Shown here: in pieces, positions 8,246-16,626 of the stretch
Layout: every line of letters starts with the position of its first letter
How positions within the stretch are numbered: the stretch's first letter is position 1
Origin: Burkholderia arboris
GTDB lineage: Bacteria > Pseudomonadota > Gammaproteobacteria > Burkholderiales > Burkholderiaceae
Length of the DNA: 39,302 nucleotides
Assembly (NCBI RefSeq): GCF_902499125.1
Contig: NZ_CABVPX010000051.1
Location: 1 to 39,302, forward strand
Reading direction: 5' to 3'
Notes under the pieces: generated by a model
Seen by the model: only the letters and a program-made list of their open reading frames with translations
The model's database searches: none
Told to the model about the DNA's origin: nothing
Made by a program: the position numbers and the translations under genes

Positions 8246-8968
8246 ATGCTGGCTGCGCTATCGAACCTGTCCGCCGACCAGGCGAATACCGCGATCTCCC
8301 TCGGTTGCTTCGTGCTGACGGTCGTGCTGTATTTCGCGTCGAAGCGGCTCTATGCGTACAAGAAGACGCTGCTGTTCTCGCCGCTCGTGTTCGTGCCGGG
8401 TGTGCTGGTGCTGCTCGTGCTGGTGACCGGCATCCCGTATTCGGTCTACTTCCGCGATACGCGCTGGCTGATGTGGCTGCTCGGCCCGGCGACGATCGCG
8501 TTCGCGGTGCCGATCTATGAGTATCGCGACCTGATCCGCCGGCACTGGCTGTCGCTGTCGGTCGGCGTCGCGGTCGGGATCGCCGCAGGCGTGTGCGGGT
8601 CGCTGCTGCTCGCGAAGCTGCTGCACCTGTCGCCCGAACTGCAGCGCTCGCTGATGACGCGCTCGGTGTCGACGCCGTTCGCGCTCGCCGTATCGGACAA
8701 GATCCACGCGCCGAAGGATCTCACGGCGCTGTTCGTGATCGCGACCGGCATCTGCGGAATGCTGCTCGGCGAACTCGTGCTCGCGCTGGTGCCGATGCGC
8801 ACGCGGCTCGCGCGCGGCGCGCTGTTCGGCGCGGCCGCCCACGGTGTGGGCACCGCGAAGGCGCGCGAGATCGGCAGCGAGGAAGGCGTCGTGTCGAGCC
8901 TGACGATGATGATCGCGGGCGTCGCGATGGTGCTGATCGCGCCGCTGCTGACGCTGCTGCCGATCTGA
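8246..8968 (+). CDS. LrgB/CidB family membrane protein
   Basis: 240 residues, almost wholly hydrophobic, the standard LrgB length. The family signature is clear: SVSTPFALAVSDKI, then FVIATGICGMLLGELVL, then GAAAHGVGTAKAREIGSEEG. It lies 13 bases behind the lrgA-like gene and is certainly co-transcribed with it. Together they form the effector pair controlled by the divergent LysR regulator. Whether they export a metabolite such as pyruvate or modulate autolysis in this organism is not decided by the sequence. Confidence 0.92.
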   Translation: MLAALSNLSADQANTAISLGCFVLTVVLYFASKRLYAYKKTLLFSPLVFVPGVLVLLVLVTGIPYSVYFRDTRWLMWLLGPATIAFAVPIYEYRDLIRRHWLSLSVGVAVGIAAGVCGSLLLAKLLHLSPELQRSLMTRSVSTPFALAVSDKIHAPKDLTALFVIATGICGMLLGELVLALVPMRTRLARGALFGAAAHGVGTAKAREIGSEEGVVSSLTMMIAGVAMVLIAPLLTLLPI

Positions 8969-8977
8969 CACCCCCGC

Positions 8978-9002
8978 GCCGGGCGGCCGACGCCCGCCCG
9001 GC
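8978..9002 (+). terminator. Stem-loop after lrgB, weak terminator candidate
   Basis: GCCGGGCGG (8978-8986) and CCGCCCGGC (8994-9002) form a perfect 9 bp stem with a 7-base loop right after the lrgB stop. There is no T run, so it could be a Rho-linked 3' stabiliser rather than an intrinsic terminator. Confidence 0.4.
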
Positions 9003-9163
9003 ATGCCGCCCCGCGGTGTTCTCCTGGCCCCGTTACCCTGCATCCGGCCGACGCCCGGCCGACAATCGGCTGAGATAGCCGCAAATCCCCCCTCTTTTCC
9101 ACCCATCGGCCGCGGCCCGGATGCCGAACAATGCATGCTACGAGACATCACGCACGCATTCAC

Positions 9164-9667
9164 ATGGCCTCCACGACCGCAAACCCGACCGCCGACAAGC
9201 CGGCTTCGTCCGGCAAGTTCAAGCGCATCGCACTCATCGCCATCGTCGCGCTGGGCGCGGCCGCCGCCGCAGCCGGCGGCATGTACGTGTTCCTGAGCAA
9301 GGAAGGCGTCGGCCATGCGAGCACGCCCGCCGAGCCGGCGCCGCTTGCCGCGCCGGTGTTCTTCCCGCTCGATCCGCTGACCGTGAACCTGCAGTCGGAC
9401 GACGGCGCGCAGCACTACCTGCGCGTCGGCCTGTCGCTGAAGCTCACCGACCCGAAGGCGCAGGAGCAGCTGACCGCGCGGATGCCGGAGATCCGCAGCC
9501 GGATCCTGCTCGCGCTGTCGAACAAGCATCCCGAGGAACTCGCGACGCCGGACGGCAAACGTTCGCTCGCGAAGGAACTGCGGGACCTGATCGAGCAGCC
9601 GACGCAACCGGGCAACCAGCGCGCGAAGGTCGACGACGTGCTGTTCACCGAGTTCGTCGTCCAGTAA
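9164..9667 (+). CDS. fliL: Flagellar basal-body protein FliL
   Basis: 167 residues from ATG 9164. A short basic N terminus and one membrane segment (FKRIALIAIVALGAAAAAAGGM) lead into the periplasmic FliL domain, with the family strings PLDPLTVNL, HYLRVGLSLKL and DVLFTEFVVQ at the C terminus. FliL surrounds the stator units next to the MS ring and affects torque. No strong ribosome-binding site is seen at 9164; an in-frame ATG at 9131 would add 11 residues. It is the first gene of fliLMNOPQR, and the 195 bases upstream must hold the operon promoter unless transcription comes from further up. Confidence 0.9.
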   Translation: MASTTANPTADKPASSGKFKRIALIAIVALGAAAAAAGGMYVFLSKEGVGHASTPAEPAPLAAPVFFPLDPLTVNLQSDDGAQHYLRVGLSLKLTDPKAQEQLTARMPEIRSRILLALSNKHPEELATPDGKRSLAKELRDLIEQPTQPGNQRAKVDDVLFTEFVVQ

Positions 9668-9689
9668 CGCGGCCGCGAAAGGAGCGCGT

Positions 9690-10688
9690 ATGGGTCACCA
9701 GGAGTTCATGTCCCAGGAGGAGGTCGATGCCCTCCTCAAGGGCGTCACGGGCGAAACCGATGCAGTCGACGAGCAGCGCGACACATCGGGCGTCCGCCCC
9801 TACAACATCGCGACGCAGGAGCGGATCGTCCGCGGCCGGATGCCCGGCCTCGAGATCATCAACGACCGTTTCGCGCGCCTGCTGCGGATCGGCATCTTCA
9901 ACTTCATGCGGCGCACGGCGGAAATCTCCGTCAGCCAGGTGAAGGTGCAGAAGTACAGCGAGTTCACCCGCAACCTGCCGATCCCGACGAACCTGAACCT
10001 GGTGCACGTGAAGCCGCTGCGCGGCACGTCGCTGTTCGTGTTCGACCCGAACCTCGTGTTCTTCGTCGTCGACAACCTGTTCGGCGGCGACGGGCGCTTT
10101 CACACGCGCGTCGAAGGCCGCGATTTCACGGCCACCGAGCAGCGGATCATCGGCAAGCTGCTGAACCTCGTGTTCGAGCACTACGCGACCGCATGGAAGA
10201 GCGTGCGGCCGCTGCAGTTCGAATTCGTGCGTTCGGAGATGCACACGCAGTTCGCGAACGTCGCGACGCCGAACGAAATCGTGATCGTCACGCAGTTCTC
10301 GATCGAGTTCGGGCCGACGGGCGGCACGCTGCACATCTGCATGCCGTACTCGATGATCGAGCCGATCCGCGACGTGCTCAGTTCGCCGATCCAGGGCGAG
10401 GCGCTCGAAGTCGACCGCCGCTGGGTGCGCGTGCTGTCGCAGCAGGTGCAGGCCGCCGAGGTCGAGCTGACCGCGAATCTCGCCGAGATCTCGTCGACCT
10501 TCGAGAAGATCCTGAACCTGCGCGCGGGCGACGTGCTGCCGCTGGAGATCGAGGACACGATCACCGCGAAGGTTGACGGCGTGCCGGTGATGGAATGCGG
10601 CTACGGAATTTTCAATGGTCAATATGCGTTGCGCGTGCAGAAGATGATCAGCGCGGGCGATACGATGAAGGAAGGTGGATATGAGTGA
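9690..10688 (+). CDS. fliM: Flagellar motor switch protein FliM
   Basis: 332 residues, full length. The N-terminal CheY-P binding peptide (FMSQEEVDALLKG) is intact, followed by the CheC-like middle domain (LPIPTNLNLVHVKPLRGTSL, DNLFGGDGRF) and the C-terminal SpoA domain (LNLRAGDVLPLEI). FliM forms the C ring with FliG and FliN and receives the chemotaxis signal. A good ribosome-binding site (AAAGGAGCG) precedes the ATG. The stop overlaps the fliN start by eight bases. Confidence 0.97.
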   Translation: MGHQEFMSQEEVDALLKGVTGETDAVDEQRDTSGVRPYNIATQERIVRGRMPGLEIINDRFARLLRIGIFNFMRRTAEISVSQVKVQKYSEFTRNLPIPTNLNLVHVKPLRGTSLFVFDPNLVFFVVDNLFGGDGRFHTRVEGRDFTATEQRIIGKLLNLVFEHYATAWKSVRPLQFEFVRSEMHTQFANVATPNEIVIVTQFSIEFGPTGGTLHICMPYSMIEPIRDVLSSPIQGEALEVDRRWVRVLSQQVQAAEVELTANLAEISSTFEKILNLRAGDVLPLEIEDTITAKVDGVPVMECGYGIFNGQYALRVQKMISAGDTMKEGGYE

Positions 10689-11172
10689 GCTGAACCAGAC
10701 GCCCGACGACGACATCCAGGCGATGGCCGACGCGGCCCTCGCGGCTTCGGCCGCCGACGCGCAGGCGGCGCCGGCCGCGGCGGAGGAAGATCCGGGCATG
10801 GACGACTGGGCGGCCGCGCTCGCCGAGCAGAACCAGCAGCCGGTGCAGGCCGGCGCAACGGGCGCCGGCGTGTTCCAGCCGCTGTCGAAGGCCGCGTCGA
10901 CCTCGACGCACAACGATATCGAGATGATCCTCGACATCCCGGTCAAGATGACCGTGGAGCTTGGCCGCACGAAGATCGCGATCCGCAACCTGCTGCAGCT
11001 CGCGCAGGGGTCGGTCGTCGAGCTCGACGGCCTCGCCGGCGAGCCGATGGACGTGCTCGTGAACGGCTGCCTGATCGCGCAGGGCGAGGTCGTGGTCGTG
11101 AACGACAAGTTCGGCATCCGCCTGACCGACATCATCACGCCGGCCGAACGCATCCGGAAACTGAATCGATGA
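10681..11172 (+). CDS. fliN: Flagellar motor switch protein FliN
   Basis: 163 residues. The N-terminal half is acidic and Ala-rich; the C-terminal SpoA domain at about residues 78-155 is well conserved (ILDIPVKMTVELGRTK, VVELDGLAGEPMDVLVNG, FGIRLTDI). ATG 10681 has GGAAGG at the right distance; a GTG at 10675 is possible but sits on that Shine-Dalgarno. FliN forms the lower C ring and docks export cargo. The stop overlaps fliO as ATGA. Confidence 0.96.
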   Translation: MSELNQTPDDDIQAMADAALAASAADAQAAPAAAEEDPGMDDWAAALAEQNQQPVQAGATGAGVFQPLSKAASTSTHNDIEMILDIPVKMTVELGRTKIAIRNLLQLAQGSVVELDGLAGEPMDVLVNGCLIAQGEVVVVNDKFGIRLTDIITPAERIRKLNR

Positions 11173-11744
11173 CAGTCGTGAAGCCCGGCCACCGCGTGTG
11201 CAACGCGCTTGCAGCGGCGGCGCCAGCCGTCGTCGCATCGCTCGCGTGCGCGCCGGCCGGCGCCGCCGACATGAACGCGGTGAACCACGCCGGTGCGATC
11301 GCGTCGAGCGTGATGGTCGGTTCGGCCGCGCCGTCGCTCGGCATCGGCGCAGTGCTGCAAACGCTCGTCGGGCTCGCGGTCGTGATCGGCCTCGTGTTCG
11401 CATGCGCATGGCTCGCGCGCCGCTTCGGCTTCCAGCCCGCGCGGCGCGGCGGCCCGCTGAAGGTCGTGTCGAGCGTCGCGGTCGGCACGAAGGAAAGCGC
11501 GACGATCGTCGAGATCGGCGACACCTGGCTCGTGCTCGGCGTCGCGCCGGGCAACGTGCGCCTGCTGCATACGCTGCCGGCCGGTTCGGCGGCGGCCACC
11601 GCGACGGCGGGCTCGGCCCCGGCCGATGCCGCCGCCGGCGGCGCCCCGTCCGACGGCAGCCTGCCCGGCACGTTCGGCTCGCGGTTCCGCGACGCGCTCG
11701 CGGGCGAAGCCGCGAAGCGCCTCGGTCGCGGCAAGGACCGCTGA
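11169..11744 (+). CDS. fliO: Flagellar biosynthesis protein FliO
   Basis: 191 residues. A leader-like N terminus ends near APAGAAD, one membrane segment follows (VLQTLVGLAVVIGLVFACAW), and then the cytoplasmic FliO domain (LKVVSSVAVGTKESATIVEI, WLVLGVAPGNVRLL) leads into an Ala/Gly-rich tail. FliO is the poorly conserved assembly factor for the FliP ring of the flagellar export gate. Its position between fliN and fliP supports the call. Start overlaps the fliN stop by four bases. Confidence 0.9.
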   Translation: MTVVKPGHRVCNALAAAAPAVVASLACAPAGAADMNAVNHAGAIASSVMVGSAAPSLGIGAVLQTLVGLAVVIGLVFACAWLARRFGFQPARRGGPLKVVSSVAVGTKESATIVEIGDTWLVLGVAPGNVRLLHTLPAGSAAATATAGSAPADAAAGGAPSDGSLPGTFGSRFRDALAGEAAKRLGRGKDR

Positions 11745-11780
11745 CATGGCGCCGCGCCCTCTTTCCGACCCCGCATTCCA

Positions 11781-12542
11781 ATGAAACACGAATTCCTGCG
11801 TCGCGCGGCGCGCGTCGCGCCCGTGCTGATCCTCTGCCTCGCGCCGGCGCTCGCCCATGCGCAGGCGAACGGCCTGCCCGCGTTCAACGCGAGCCCGGGC
11901 CCGCACGGCGGCACCACCTATTCGCTGAGCGTGCAGACGATGCTGCTGCTCACGATGCTGTCGTTCCTGCCGGCGATGCTGCTGATGATGACGAGCTTCA
12001 CGCGCATCATCATCGTGCTGTCGCTGCTGCGCCAGGCGCTCGGCACCGCGACGACGCCGCCGAACCAGGTGCTCGTCGGCCTCGCGATGTTCCTCACCTT
12101 CTTCGTGATGTCGCCGGTGCTCGACCGTGCGTACAACGACGGCTACAAGCCGTTCTCCGACGGCTCGATGCCGATGGAGCAGGCCGTGCAGCGCGGCGTC
12201 GCGCCGTTCAAGACCTTCATGCTGAAGCAGACCCGCGAGACCGATCTCGCGCTGTTCGCGAAGATCTCGAAGGCCGCGCCGATGCAGGGCCCCGAGGACG
12301 TGCCGCTGTCGCTGCTGGTGCCCGCGTTCGTCACGAGCGAGCTGAAGACGGGCTTCCAGATCGGCTTCACGGTCTTCATCCCGTTCCTGATCATCGACAT
12401 GGTCGTCGCGAGCGTGCTGATGTCGATGGGGATGATGATGGTGTCGCCGTCCACCGTGTCGCTGCCGTTCAAGCTGATGCTGTTCGTGCTGGTCGACGGC
12501 TGGCAGCTGCTGATCGGCTCGCTCGCGCAGAGCTTCACGTAA
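11781..12542 (+). CDS. fliP: Flagellar export gate protein FliP
   Basis: 253 residues with an N-terminal cleavable signal peptide (ending ALAHAQA), as is usual for FliP. Four membrane segments carry the family signatures SFTRIIIVLSLLRQALGT, TPPNQVLVGLAMFLTFF and FIPFLIIDMVVASVLMSMGM. FliP makes the main ring of the FliPQR export gate. It lies 36 bases after fliO and 20 bases before fliQ. Confidence 0.97.
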   Translation: MKHEFLRRAARVAPVLILCLAPALAHAQANGLPAFNASPGPHGGTTYSLSVQTMLLLTMLSFLPAMLLMMTSFTRIIIVLSLLRQALGTATTPPNQVLVGLAMFLTFFVMSPVLDRAYNDGYKPFSDGSMPMEQAVQRGVAPFKTFMLKQTRETDLALFAKISKAAPMQGPEDVPLSLLVPAFVTSELKTGFQIGFTVFIPFLIIDMVVASVLMSMGMMMVSPSTVSLPFKLMLFVLVDGWQLLIGSLAQSFT

Positions 12543-12562
12543 GCCGCGGAGGAACACGCACG

Positions 12563-12835
12563 ATGACGCCCGAACAAGTGATGACCCTCGCCCACCAGGC
12601 GATGATGGTCGGCCTGCTGCTCGCGGCCCCGCTGCTGCTGGTCGCGCTCGCGGTCGGCCTCGTCGTGAGCCTGTTCCAGGCCGCGACGCAGATCAACGAG
12701 GCGACGCTGTCGTTCATCCCGAAGCTGCTCGCGGTTGCCGCGACGCTCGTGATCGCCGGCCCGTGGATGCTGACGACGATGCTCGACTACCTGCGGCAGA
12801 CGCTGCTGCACGTCGCGACGCTCGGCGTCGGCTGA
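12563..12835 (+). CDS. fliQ: Flagellar export gate protein FliQ
   Basis: 90 residues, standard FliQ size, with two membrane helices forming a hairpin (MVGLLLAAPLLLVALAVGLV and LLAVAATLVIAGPWML) and the conserved loop FQAATQINEATLSFIPK. The ATG is preceded by GGAGG. FliQ contributes four copies to the FliP5Q4R1 gate. The frame is open far upstream because of base composition; this start is fixed by the ribosome-binding site and family alignment. Confidence 0.96.
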   Translation: MTPEQVMTLAHQAMMVGLLLAAPLLLVALAVGLVVSLFQAATQINEATLSFIPKLLAVAATLVIAGPWMLTTMLDYLRQTLLHVATLGVG

Positions 12836-12858
12836 GCCGCGCGCAGCACCCGGCGGCA

Positions 12859-13641
12859 ATGTTCTCGGTTACCTACGCGCAGCTCAACGGCTGGCTCACG
12901 GCGTTCCTGTGGCCGTTCGTGCGGATGCTCGCGCTCGTCGCGACGGCGCCCGTCGTCGGCCACGCGTCGGTGCCCGTGCGCGCGAAGATCGGCCTGGCCG
13001 CGTTCATGGCGCTGGTCGTCGCGCCGACGCTCGGCGCGATGCCGGACGTCACCGTGTTCTCCGCGCAGGGCATCTGGATCCTCGTCACGCAGTTCCTGAT
13101 CGGCGCCGCGATGGGCTTCACGATGCAGGTCGTGTTCGCGGCCGTCGAGGCGGCCGGCGACTTCATCGGGCTGTCGATGGGCCTCGGTTTTGCGACGTTC
13201 TTCGATCCGCACACGAGCGGCGCGACGCCCGTGATGGGCCGCTTCCTGAACGCGGTCGCGATGCTCGCGTTCCTCGCGGTGGATGGCCACCTGCAGGTAT
13301 TTGCCGCGCTCGCCGCGTCGTTCCAGTCGCTGCCGGTGTCGGCCGACCTGCTGCACGCGCCGGGCTGGCGCACGCTCGCCGCGTTCGGCGCGACCGTGTT
13401 CGAGATGGGGCTGCTGCTTGCGCTGCCGGTGGTGGCGGCGCTCCTGATCGCTAACCTCGCGCTCGGCATCCTGAACCGCGCGGCGCCGCAGATCGGCGTG
13501 TTCCAGATCGGCTTTCCCGTCACGATGCTCGTCGGGCTGTTGCTCGTGCAACTGATGATCCCGAACCTCGTGCCGTTCGTGTCGCACCTGTTCGACATGG
13601 GGCTCGACACGATGGGGCGGGTGCTGATCGGCTGGCGCTAG
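12859..13641 (+). CDS. fliR: Flagellar export gate protein FliR
   Basis: 260 residues, six hydrophobic segments, normal FliR length. Signatures are PVVGHASVPVRAKIGLAAFMA, GFATFFDPHTSGATPVMGRF and GILNRAAPQIGVFQIGFPVT. FliR is the single-copy subunit that closes the FliP ring. It starts 23 bases after fliQ and ends the flagellar operon; the next gene has its own promoter region. No T-rich terminator is visible in the gap. Confidence 0.96.
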   Translation: MFSVTYAQLNGWLTAFLWPFVRMLALVATAPVVGHASVPVRAKIGLAAFMALVVAPTLGAMPDVTVFSAQGIWILVTQFLIGAAMGFTMQVVFAAVEAAGDFIGLSMGLGFATFFDPHTSGATPVMGRFLNAVAMLAFLAVDGHLQVFAALAASFQSLPVSADLLHAPGWRTLAAFGATVFEMGLLLALPVVAALLIANLALGILNRAAPQIGVFQIGFPVTMLVGLLLVQLMIPNLVPFVSHLFDMGLDTMGRVLIGWR

Positions 13642-13699
13642 CCGCATCCGGCCCCGTTCGCCCCCCGTTGCTGGAAAACCCCTAAAGGAATCGCCGGCC

Positions 13700-13735
13700 C
13701 GCGAAAGGTAGCGGAAGGTTTCGCGTCCCTATACT
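13700..13735 (+). promoter_or_regulatory. Promoter region of the ABC-transporter operon with dyad
   Basis: TATACT (13730-13735) is a good -10 box. In place of a clear -35 there is the inverted repeat CGCGAAA (13700-13706) / TTTCGCG (13719-13725) with a 12-base centre. That suggests activator control, possibly by the two-component regulator of the same locus. The regulator assignment is inferred. Confidence 0.45.
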
Positions 13736-13793
13736 CGTTGTGACGATGCAGCACGCATCGCGCCACACGAATACAACGAACGGAGACGACCCG

Positions 13794-14798
13794 ATGCGAC
13801 CCATCCTGCGCACCCTCGCCGTGGCAGCCAGCCTGAGCTGCGCGCTTGCCGCTCACCCCGCTTTCGCCGACGACGGCGGCAAGATCACGATCATGGTCGG
13901 CGGGATCGCGAAGCTGATCTACCTGCCCGCGCGGCTCACGCAGGAACTCGGCTACTTCAAGGCCGAAGGGCTCGATGTCGAGCTGCTGTCGCAGCCGGCC
14001 GGCGTCGACGCCGAGAACGAGCTGCTCGCGGGTGCCGTGCAGGGCGTCGTCGGCTTCTACGACCACACGATCGACCTGCAGAGCAAGGGCAAGGACGTGA
14101 AGGCGATCGCCGTGTTCGGCCAGGTGCCGGGCGAAGTCGAAATGGTGTCGACCAAGGCCGCGCCGACGTTCAAGTCGATGGCCGACGCGAAGGGCAAGAC
14201 GCTCGGCGTGACGGGCCTCGGCTCGTCGACGAGCTTCCTCACCCAATACCTCGCGCTGCAGCACGGCGTGCCGTCCACGCAGTACACGATGCTGCCGGTC
14301 GGCGCCGACGCGAGCTTCATCGCCGCGATCAAGCAGGGCCGCATCGATGCCGGCATGACGACCGAGCCGACGGTGTCCGCGCTCGAGAAGATGGGCGACG
14401 CGAAGGTGCTGGTCGACATGCGCACCGTCGACGGCACGCGCGCCGCGCTCGGCGGCACCTACCCGGCCGCGAGCCTGTACGTGCAGTCGGCGTGGGCCGA
14501 TTCGCACAAGGCGGAAGCGACCAGGCTCGCGCATGCGTTCGCGAAGACGATGCAGTTCATCCATACGCACAGCGCCGAGGAGATCGCCGCGAAGATGCCG
14601 GCCGACTACCAGAAGGACAAGGCGCTGTACGTGTCCGCCCTGAAGGCGTCGCTGCCGATGTACACGGCCGACGCGAAGATGCCGGCCGACGGTCCGGCGA
14701 CCGTGCTGAAGGTGCTGTCGGCGTTCAACCCGTCGGTGAAGGGCAAGCACATCGACCTGGCGCGCACCTTCACGAACGATTTCGTGAACGCGAAGTAA
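13794..14798 (+). CDS. NitT/TauT-type ABC transporter substrate-binding protein
   Basis: 334 residues with a Sec signal peptide cleaved after AHPAFA (about residue 25). The mature protein has the SsuA/THI5-like fold strings ITIMVGGIAKLIYLPARL, ELGYFKAEGLDVELL and GKTLGVTGLGSSTSFLTQYL. This family binds nitrate, taurine, alkylsulfonates, pyrimidine precursors or aromatic acids, so the ligand stays open. ATG 13794 was chosen over 13740 because the signal peptide begins there and CGGAG lies upstream. It is the first gene of an importer followed by the ATPase, permease and a two-component system. Confidence 0.92.
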   Translation: MRPILRTLAVAASLSCALAAHPAFADDGGKITIMVGGIAKLIYLPARLTQELGYFKAEGLDVELLSQPAGVDAENELLAGAVQGVVGFYDHTIDLQSKGKDVKAIAVFGQVPGEVEMVSTKAAPTFKSMADAKGKTLGVTGLGSSTSFLTQYLALQHGVPSTQYTMLPVGADASFIAAIKQGRIDAGMTTEPTVSALEKMGDAKVLVDMRTVDGTRAALGGTYPAASLYVQSAWADSHKAEATRLAHAFAKTMQFIHTHSAEEIAAKMPADYQKDKALYVSALKASLPMYTADAKMPADGPATVLKVLSAFNPSVKGKHIDLARTFTNDFVNAK

Positions 14799-14811
14799 CG
14801 AGCGGCGCCGG

Positions 14812-14831
14812 CGGCGGCGATCCCGCCGCCG
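14812..14831 (+). other. Stem-loop between binding-protein and ATPase genes
   Basis: CGGCGGCG (14812-14819) and CGCCGCCG (14824-14831) form an 8 bp stem with a 4-base loop 13 bases after the stop, without a T run. Such hairpins often stabilise the binding-protein mRNA so that it is made in excess over the downstream subunits. The role here is inferred. Confidence 0.5.
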
Positions 14832-14910
14832 TGCGTTCCCCGTTCCGGTCCGGCTGGCCGGCCCGGCGTCGCCACGATGCGACGCCCTCTTCACCCGCAG
14901 GATCCATGCG

Positions 14911-15708
14911 ATGAACCAGGCAGTCTCCCCGAGCACACCGGCGATCGAGTTTCGCAACGTGTCGTGCCGCTTCATTTCGCCGGAAGGCAAAGCCACCGTC
15001 GCGCTGCGCGACTTCAGCATGAGCGTCGCGCGCGGCGAATTCATCGCGATCGTCGGGCCGACCGGCTGCGGCAAGTCGACGACGCTGAACCTGATCACCG
15101 GGCTGCTCAAGCCCGTGTCGGGCGAAGTGCGCGTGATGGGCCGCCCGGTCGACGGGATCGATCCGCGCATCGGCTTCGTGTTCCAGGCCGACGCGGTGTT
15201 CCCGTGGCGCAACGTGATCGACAACGTCGCGGCGGGCCCGCTGTTTCGCGGCCGCTCGAAGGACGTCGCGTATACGCAGGCCGAGGAATGGATCCGCAAG
15301 GTCGGCCTCGACAAGTTCACGAAGCACTACCCGCACCAGCTGTCCGGCGGGATGAGGAAGCGCGTCGCGCTCGCGCAGACCTTCATCAACCAGCCGGAAA
15401 TCCTGCTGATGGACGAGCCGTTCTCCGCGCTCGACATGCAGACCCGCACGCTGATGCAGGACGAGCTGCTGCAGCTCTGGTCCGCGAACAAGGGCTCGGT
15501 CGTGTTCGTCACGCACGATCTCGAAGAGGCGATCGCGCTTGCCGACCGCGTGTTCGTGCTGACCGCGCGCCCCGCGACGCTCAAGCGCGTGTACGAGATC
15601 GACCTGCCGCGCCCGCGCGTCACGTCGGAGATCCGCTACGACGCGCGCTTCATCGAAATTTCCAAGGACATCTGGCACGACCTGCGCGAAGAAGTGCAGA
15701 TCGGCTGA
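14911..15708 (+). CDS. NitT/TauT-type ABC transporter ATP-binding protein
   Basis: 265 residues, one nucleotide-binding domain. Walker A is GPTGCGKST (residues 49-57), the signature is LSGGMRKRVALAQ (about 143-155), Walker B is LLMDEPFSALD (about 165-175), and the switch His lies in VFVTHDLEEAIAL. FQADAVFPWRNV is the usual Q loop of SsuB/TauB-like ATPases. The signature has MRKR in place of the common QRQR, a minor variant seen in this family. It lies 112 bases after the binding-protein gene and 38 before the permease. Confidence 0.95.
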   Translation: MNQAVSPSTPAIEFRNVSCRFISPEGKATVALRDFSMSVARGEFIAIVGPTGCGKSTTLNLITGLLKPVSGEVRVMGRPVDGIDPRIGFVFQADAVFPWRNVIDNVAAGPLFRGRSKDVAYTQAEEWIRKVGLDKFTKHYPHQLSGGMRKRVALAQTFINQPEILLMDEPFSALDMQTRTLMQDELLQLWSANKGSVVFVTHDLEEAIALADRVFVLTARPATLKRVYEIDLPRPRVTSEIRYDARFIEISKDIWHDLREEVQIG

Positions 15709-15746
15709 CGCATACGCCGCACGGCAAGGACAGCAAGGACAGGAGC

Positions 15747-16604
15747 ATGACCGACATGACGCTTCCCCCCACCGCCATTCCGGCGACAACGCTCGAGGAC
15801 GACGAGCGCGCCGCACAACGCCGGCTGCGCCGCCGGCGCAACCTGATCGTCACGCTGCGGATCGCCGTGCTGGTGATCGTACTGGGCGGGTGGGAACTCG
15901 CCGCCCGGCTCAAGTGGATCGATCCGTTCTTCTTCTCGATGCCGTCGCTGATCTTCGACCAGATCCAGGACTGGTTCGTGAACGGCACGTCGCAGGGCCC
16001 GCTGCTCACGCAGGTGTGGGTCACGCTCGAGGAAACCGGGATCGGCTTCGTGATCGGCTCGGTCGCCGGCGTGATCTGCGGGATCGTGCTCGGCCGCAAC
16101 AAGCTGATGGCCGACGTGTTCGGCCTGTACATCCAGATCGCGAACTCGATTCCGCGCGTCGTGCTCGGCTCGATCTTCGTGATCGCGCTCGGCCTCGGGA
16201 TGGCGTCGAAGATCGCGCTGGCCGTCGTGATGGTGTTCTTCGTCGTGTTCGGCAACGCGTTCCAGGGCGTGCGCGAAGCCGACCGCTACCTGATCGCGAA
16301 TGCGCAGATCCTCGGCGCATCGCGCCGGCAGATCACCACGGCCGTCGTGATCCCGTCCGCGCTGAGCTGGATTCTCGCGAGCCTGCACGTGAGCTTCGGC
16401 TTCGCGCTGGTCGGTGCGGTGGTCGGCGAATTCCTGGGTTCCAAGCAGGGTATCGGGCTGCTAATCTCCACCGCCCAGGGCGCGTTCAACGCGAGCGGCG
16501 TGTTCGCGGCGATGATCGTGCTGGCCGTGGTCGCGCTGGCCGCCGACTACCTGCTGACCTGGCTCGAGAAGCGGCTGTTGAAGTGGCGGCCCGCGGCGTT
16601 CTGA
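15747..16604 (+). CDS. NitT/TauT-type ABC transporter permease
   Basis: 285 residues with about six membrane segments and a long charged N terminus (DDERAAQRRLRRRRN). The ATPase-contacting EAA loop is visible as EADRYLIANAQILGASRRQ, followed by VVIPSALSWI. Other family strings are FGFALVGAVVGEFLGSKQGIG and WLEKRLLKW at the end. The start is fixed by AGGAG six bases before the ATG. The histidine kinase starts 22 bases later, so importer and sensor share a transcript. Confidence 0.94.
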   Translation: MTDMTLPPTAIPATTLEDDERAAQRRLRRRRNLIVTLRIAVLVIVLGGWELAARLKWIDPFFFSMPSLIFDQIQDWFVNGTSQGPLLTQVWVTLEETGIGFVIGSVAGVICGIVLGRNKLMADVFGLYIQIANSIPRVVLGSIFVIALGLGMASKIALAVVMVFFVVFGNAFQGVREADRYLIANAQILGASRRQITTAVVIPSALSWILASLHVSFGFALVGAVVGEFLGSKQGIGLLISTAQGAFNASGVFAAMIVLAVVALAADYLLTWLEKRLLKWRPAAF

Positions 16605-16626
16605 GCGCCGCCGGCGGACGCCTGAC

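Noticed and set aside
9645..12557. 970-codon open frame on the minus strand across fliM-fliP
   Set aside because: It mirrors real flagellar genes, is His/Arg-rich, has no family pattern and comes from the high G+C third positions.
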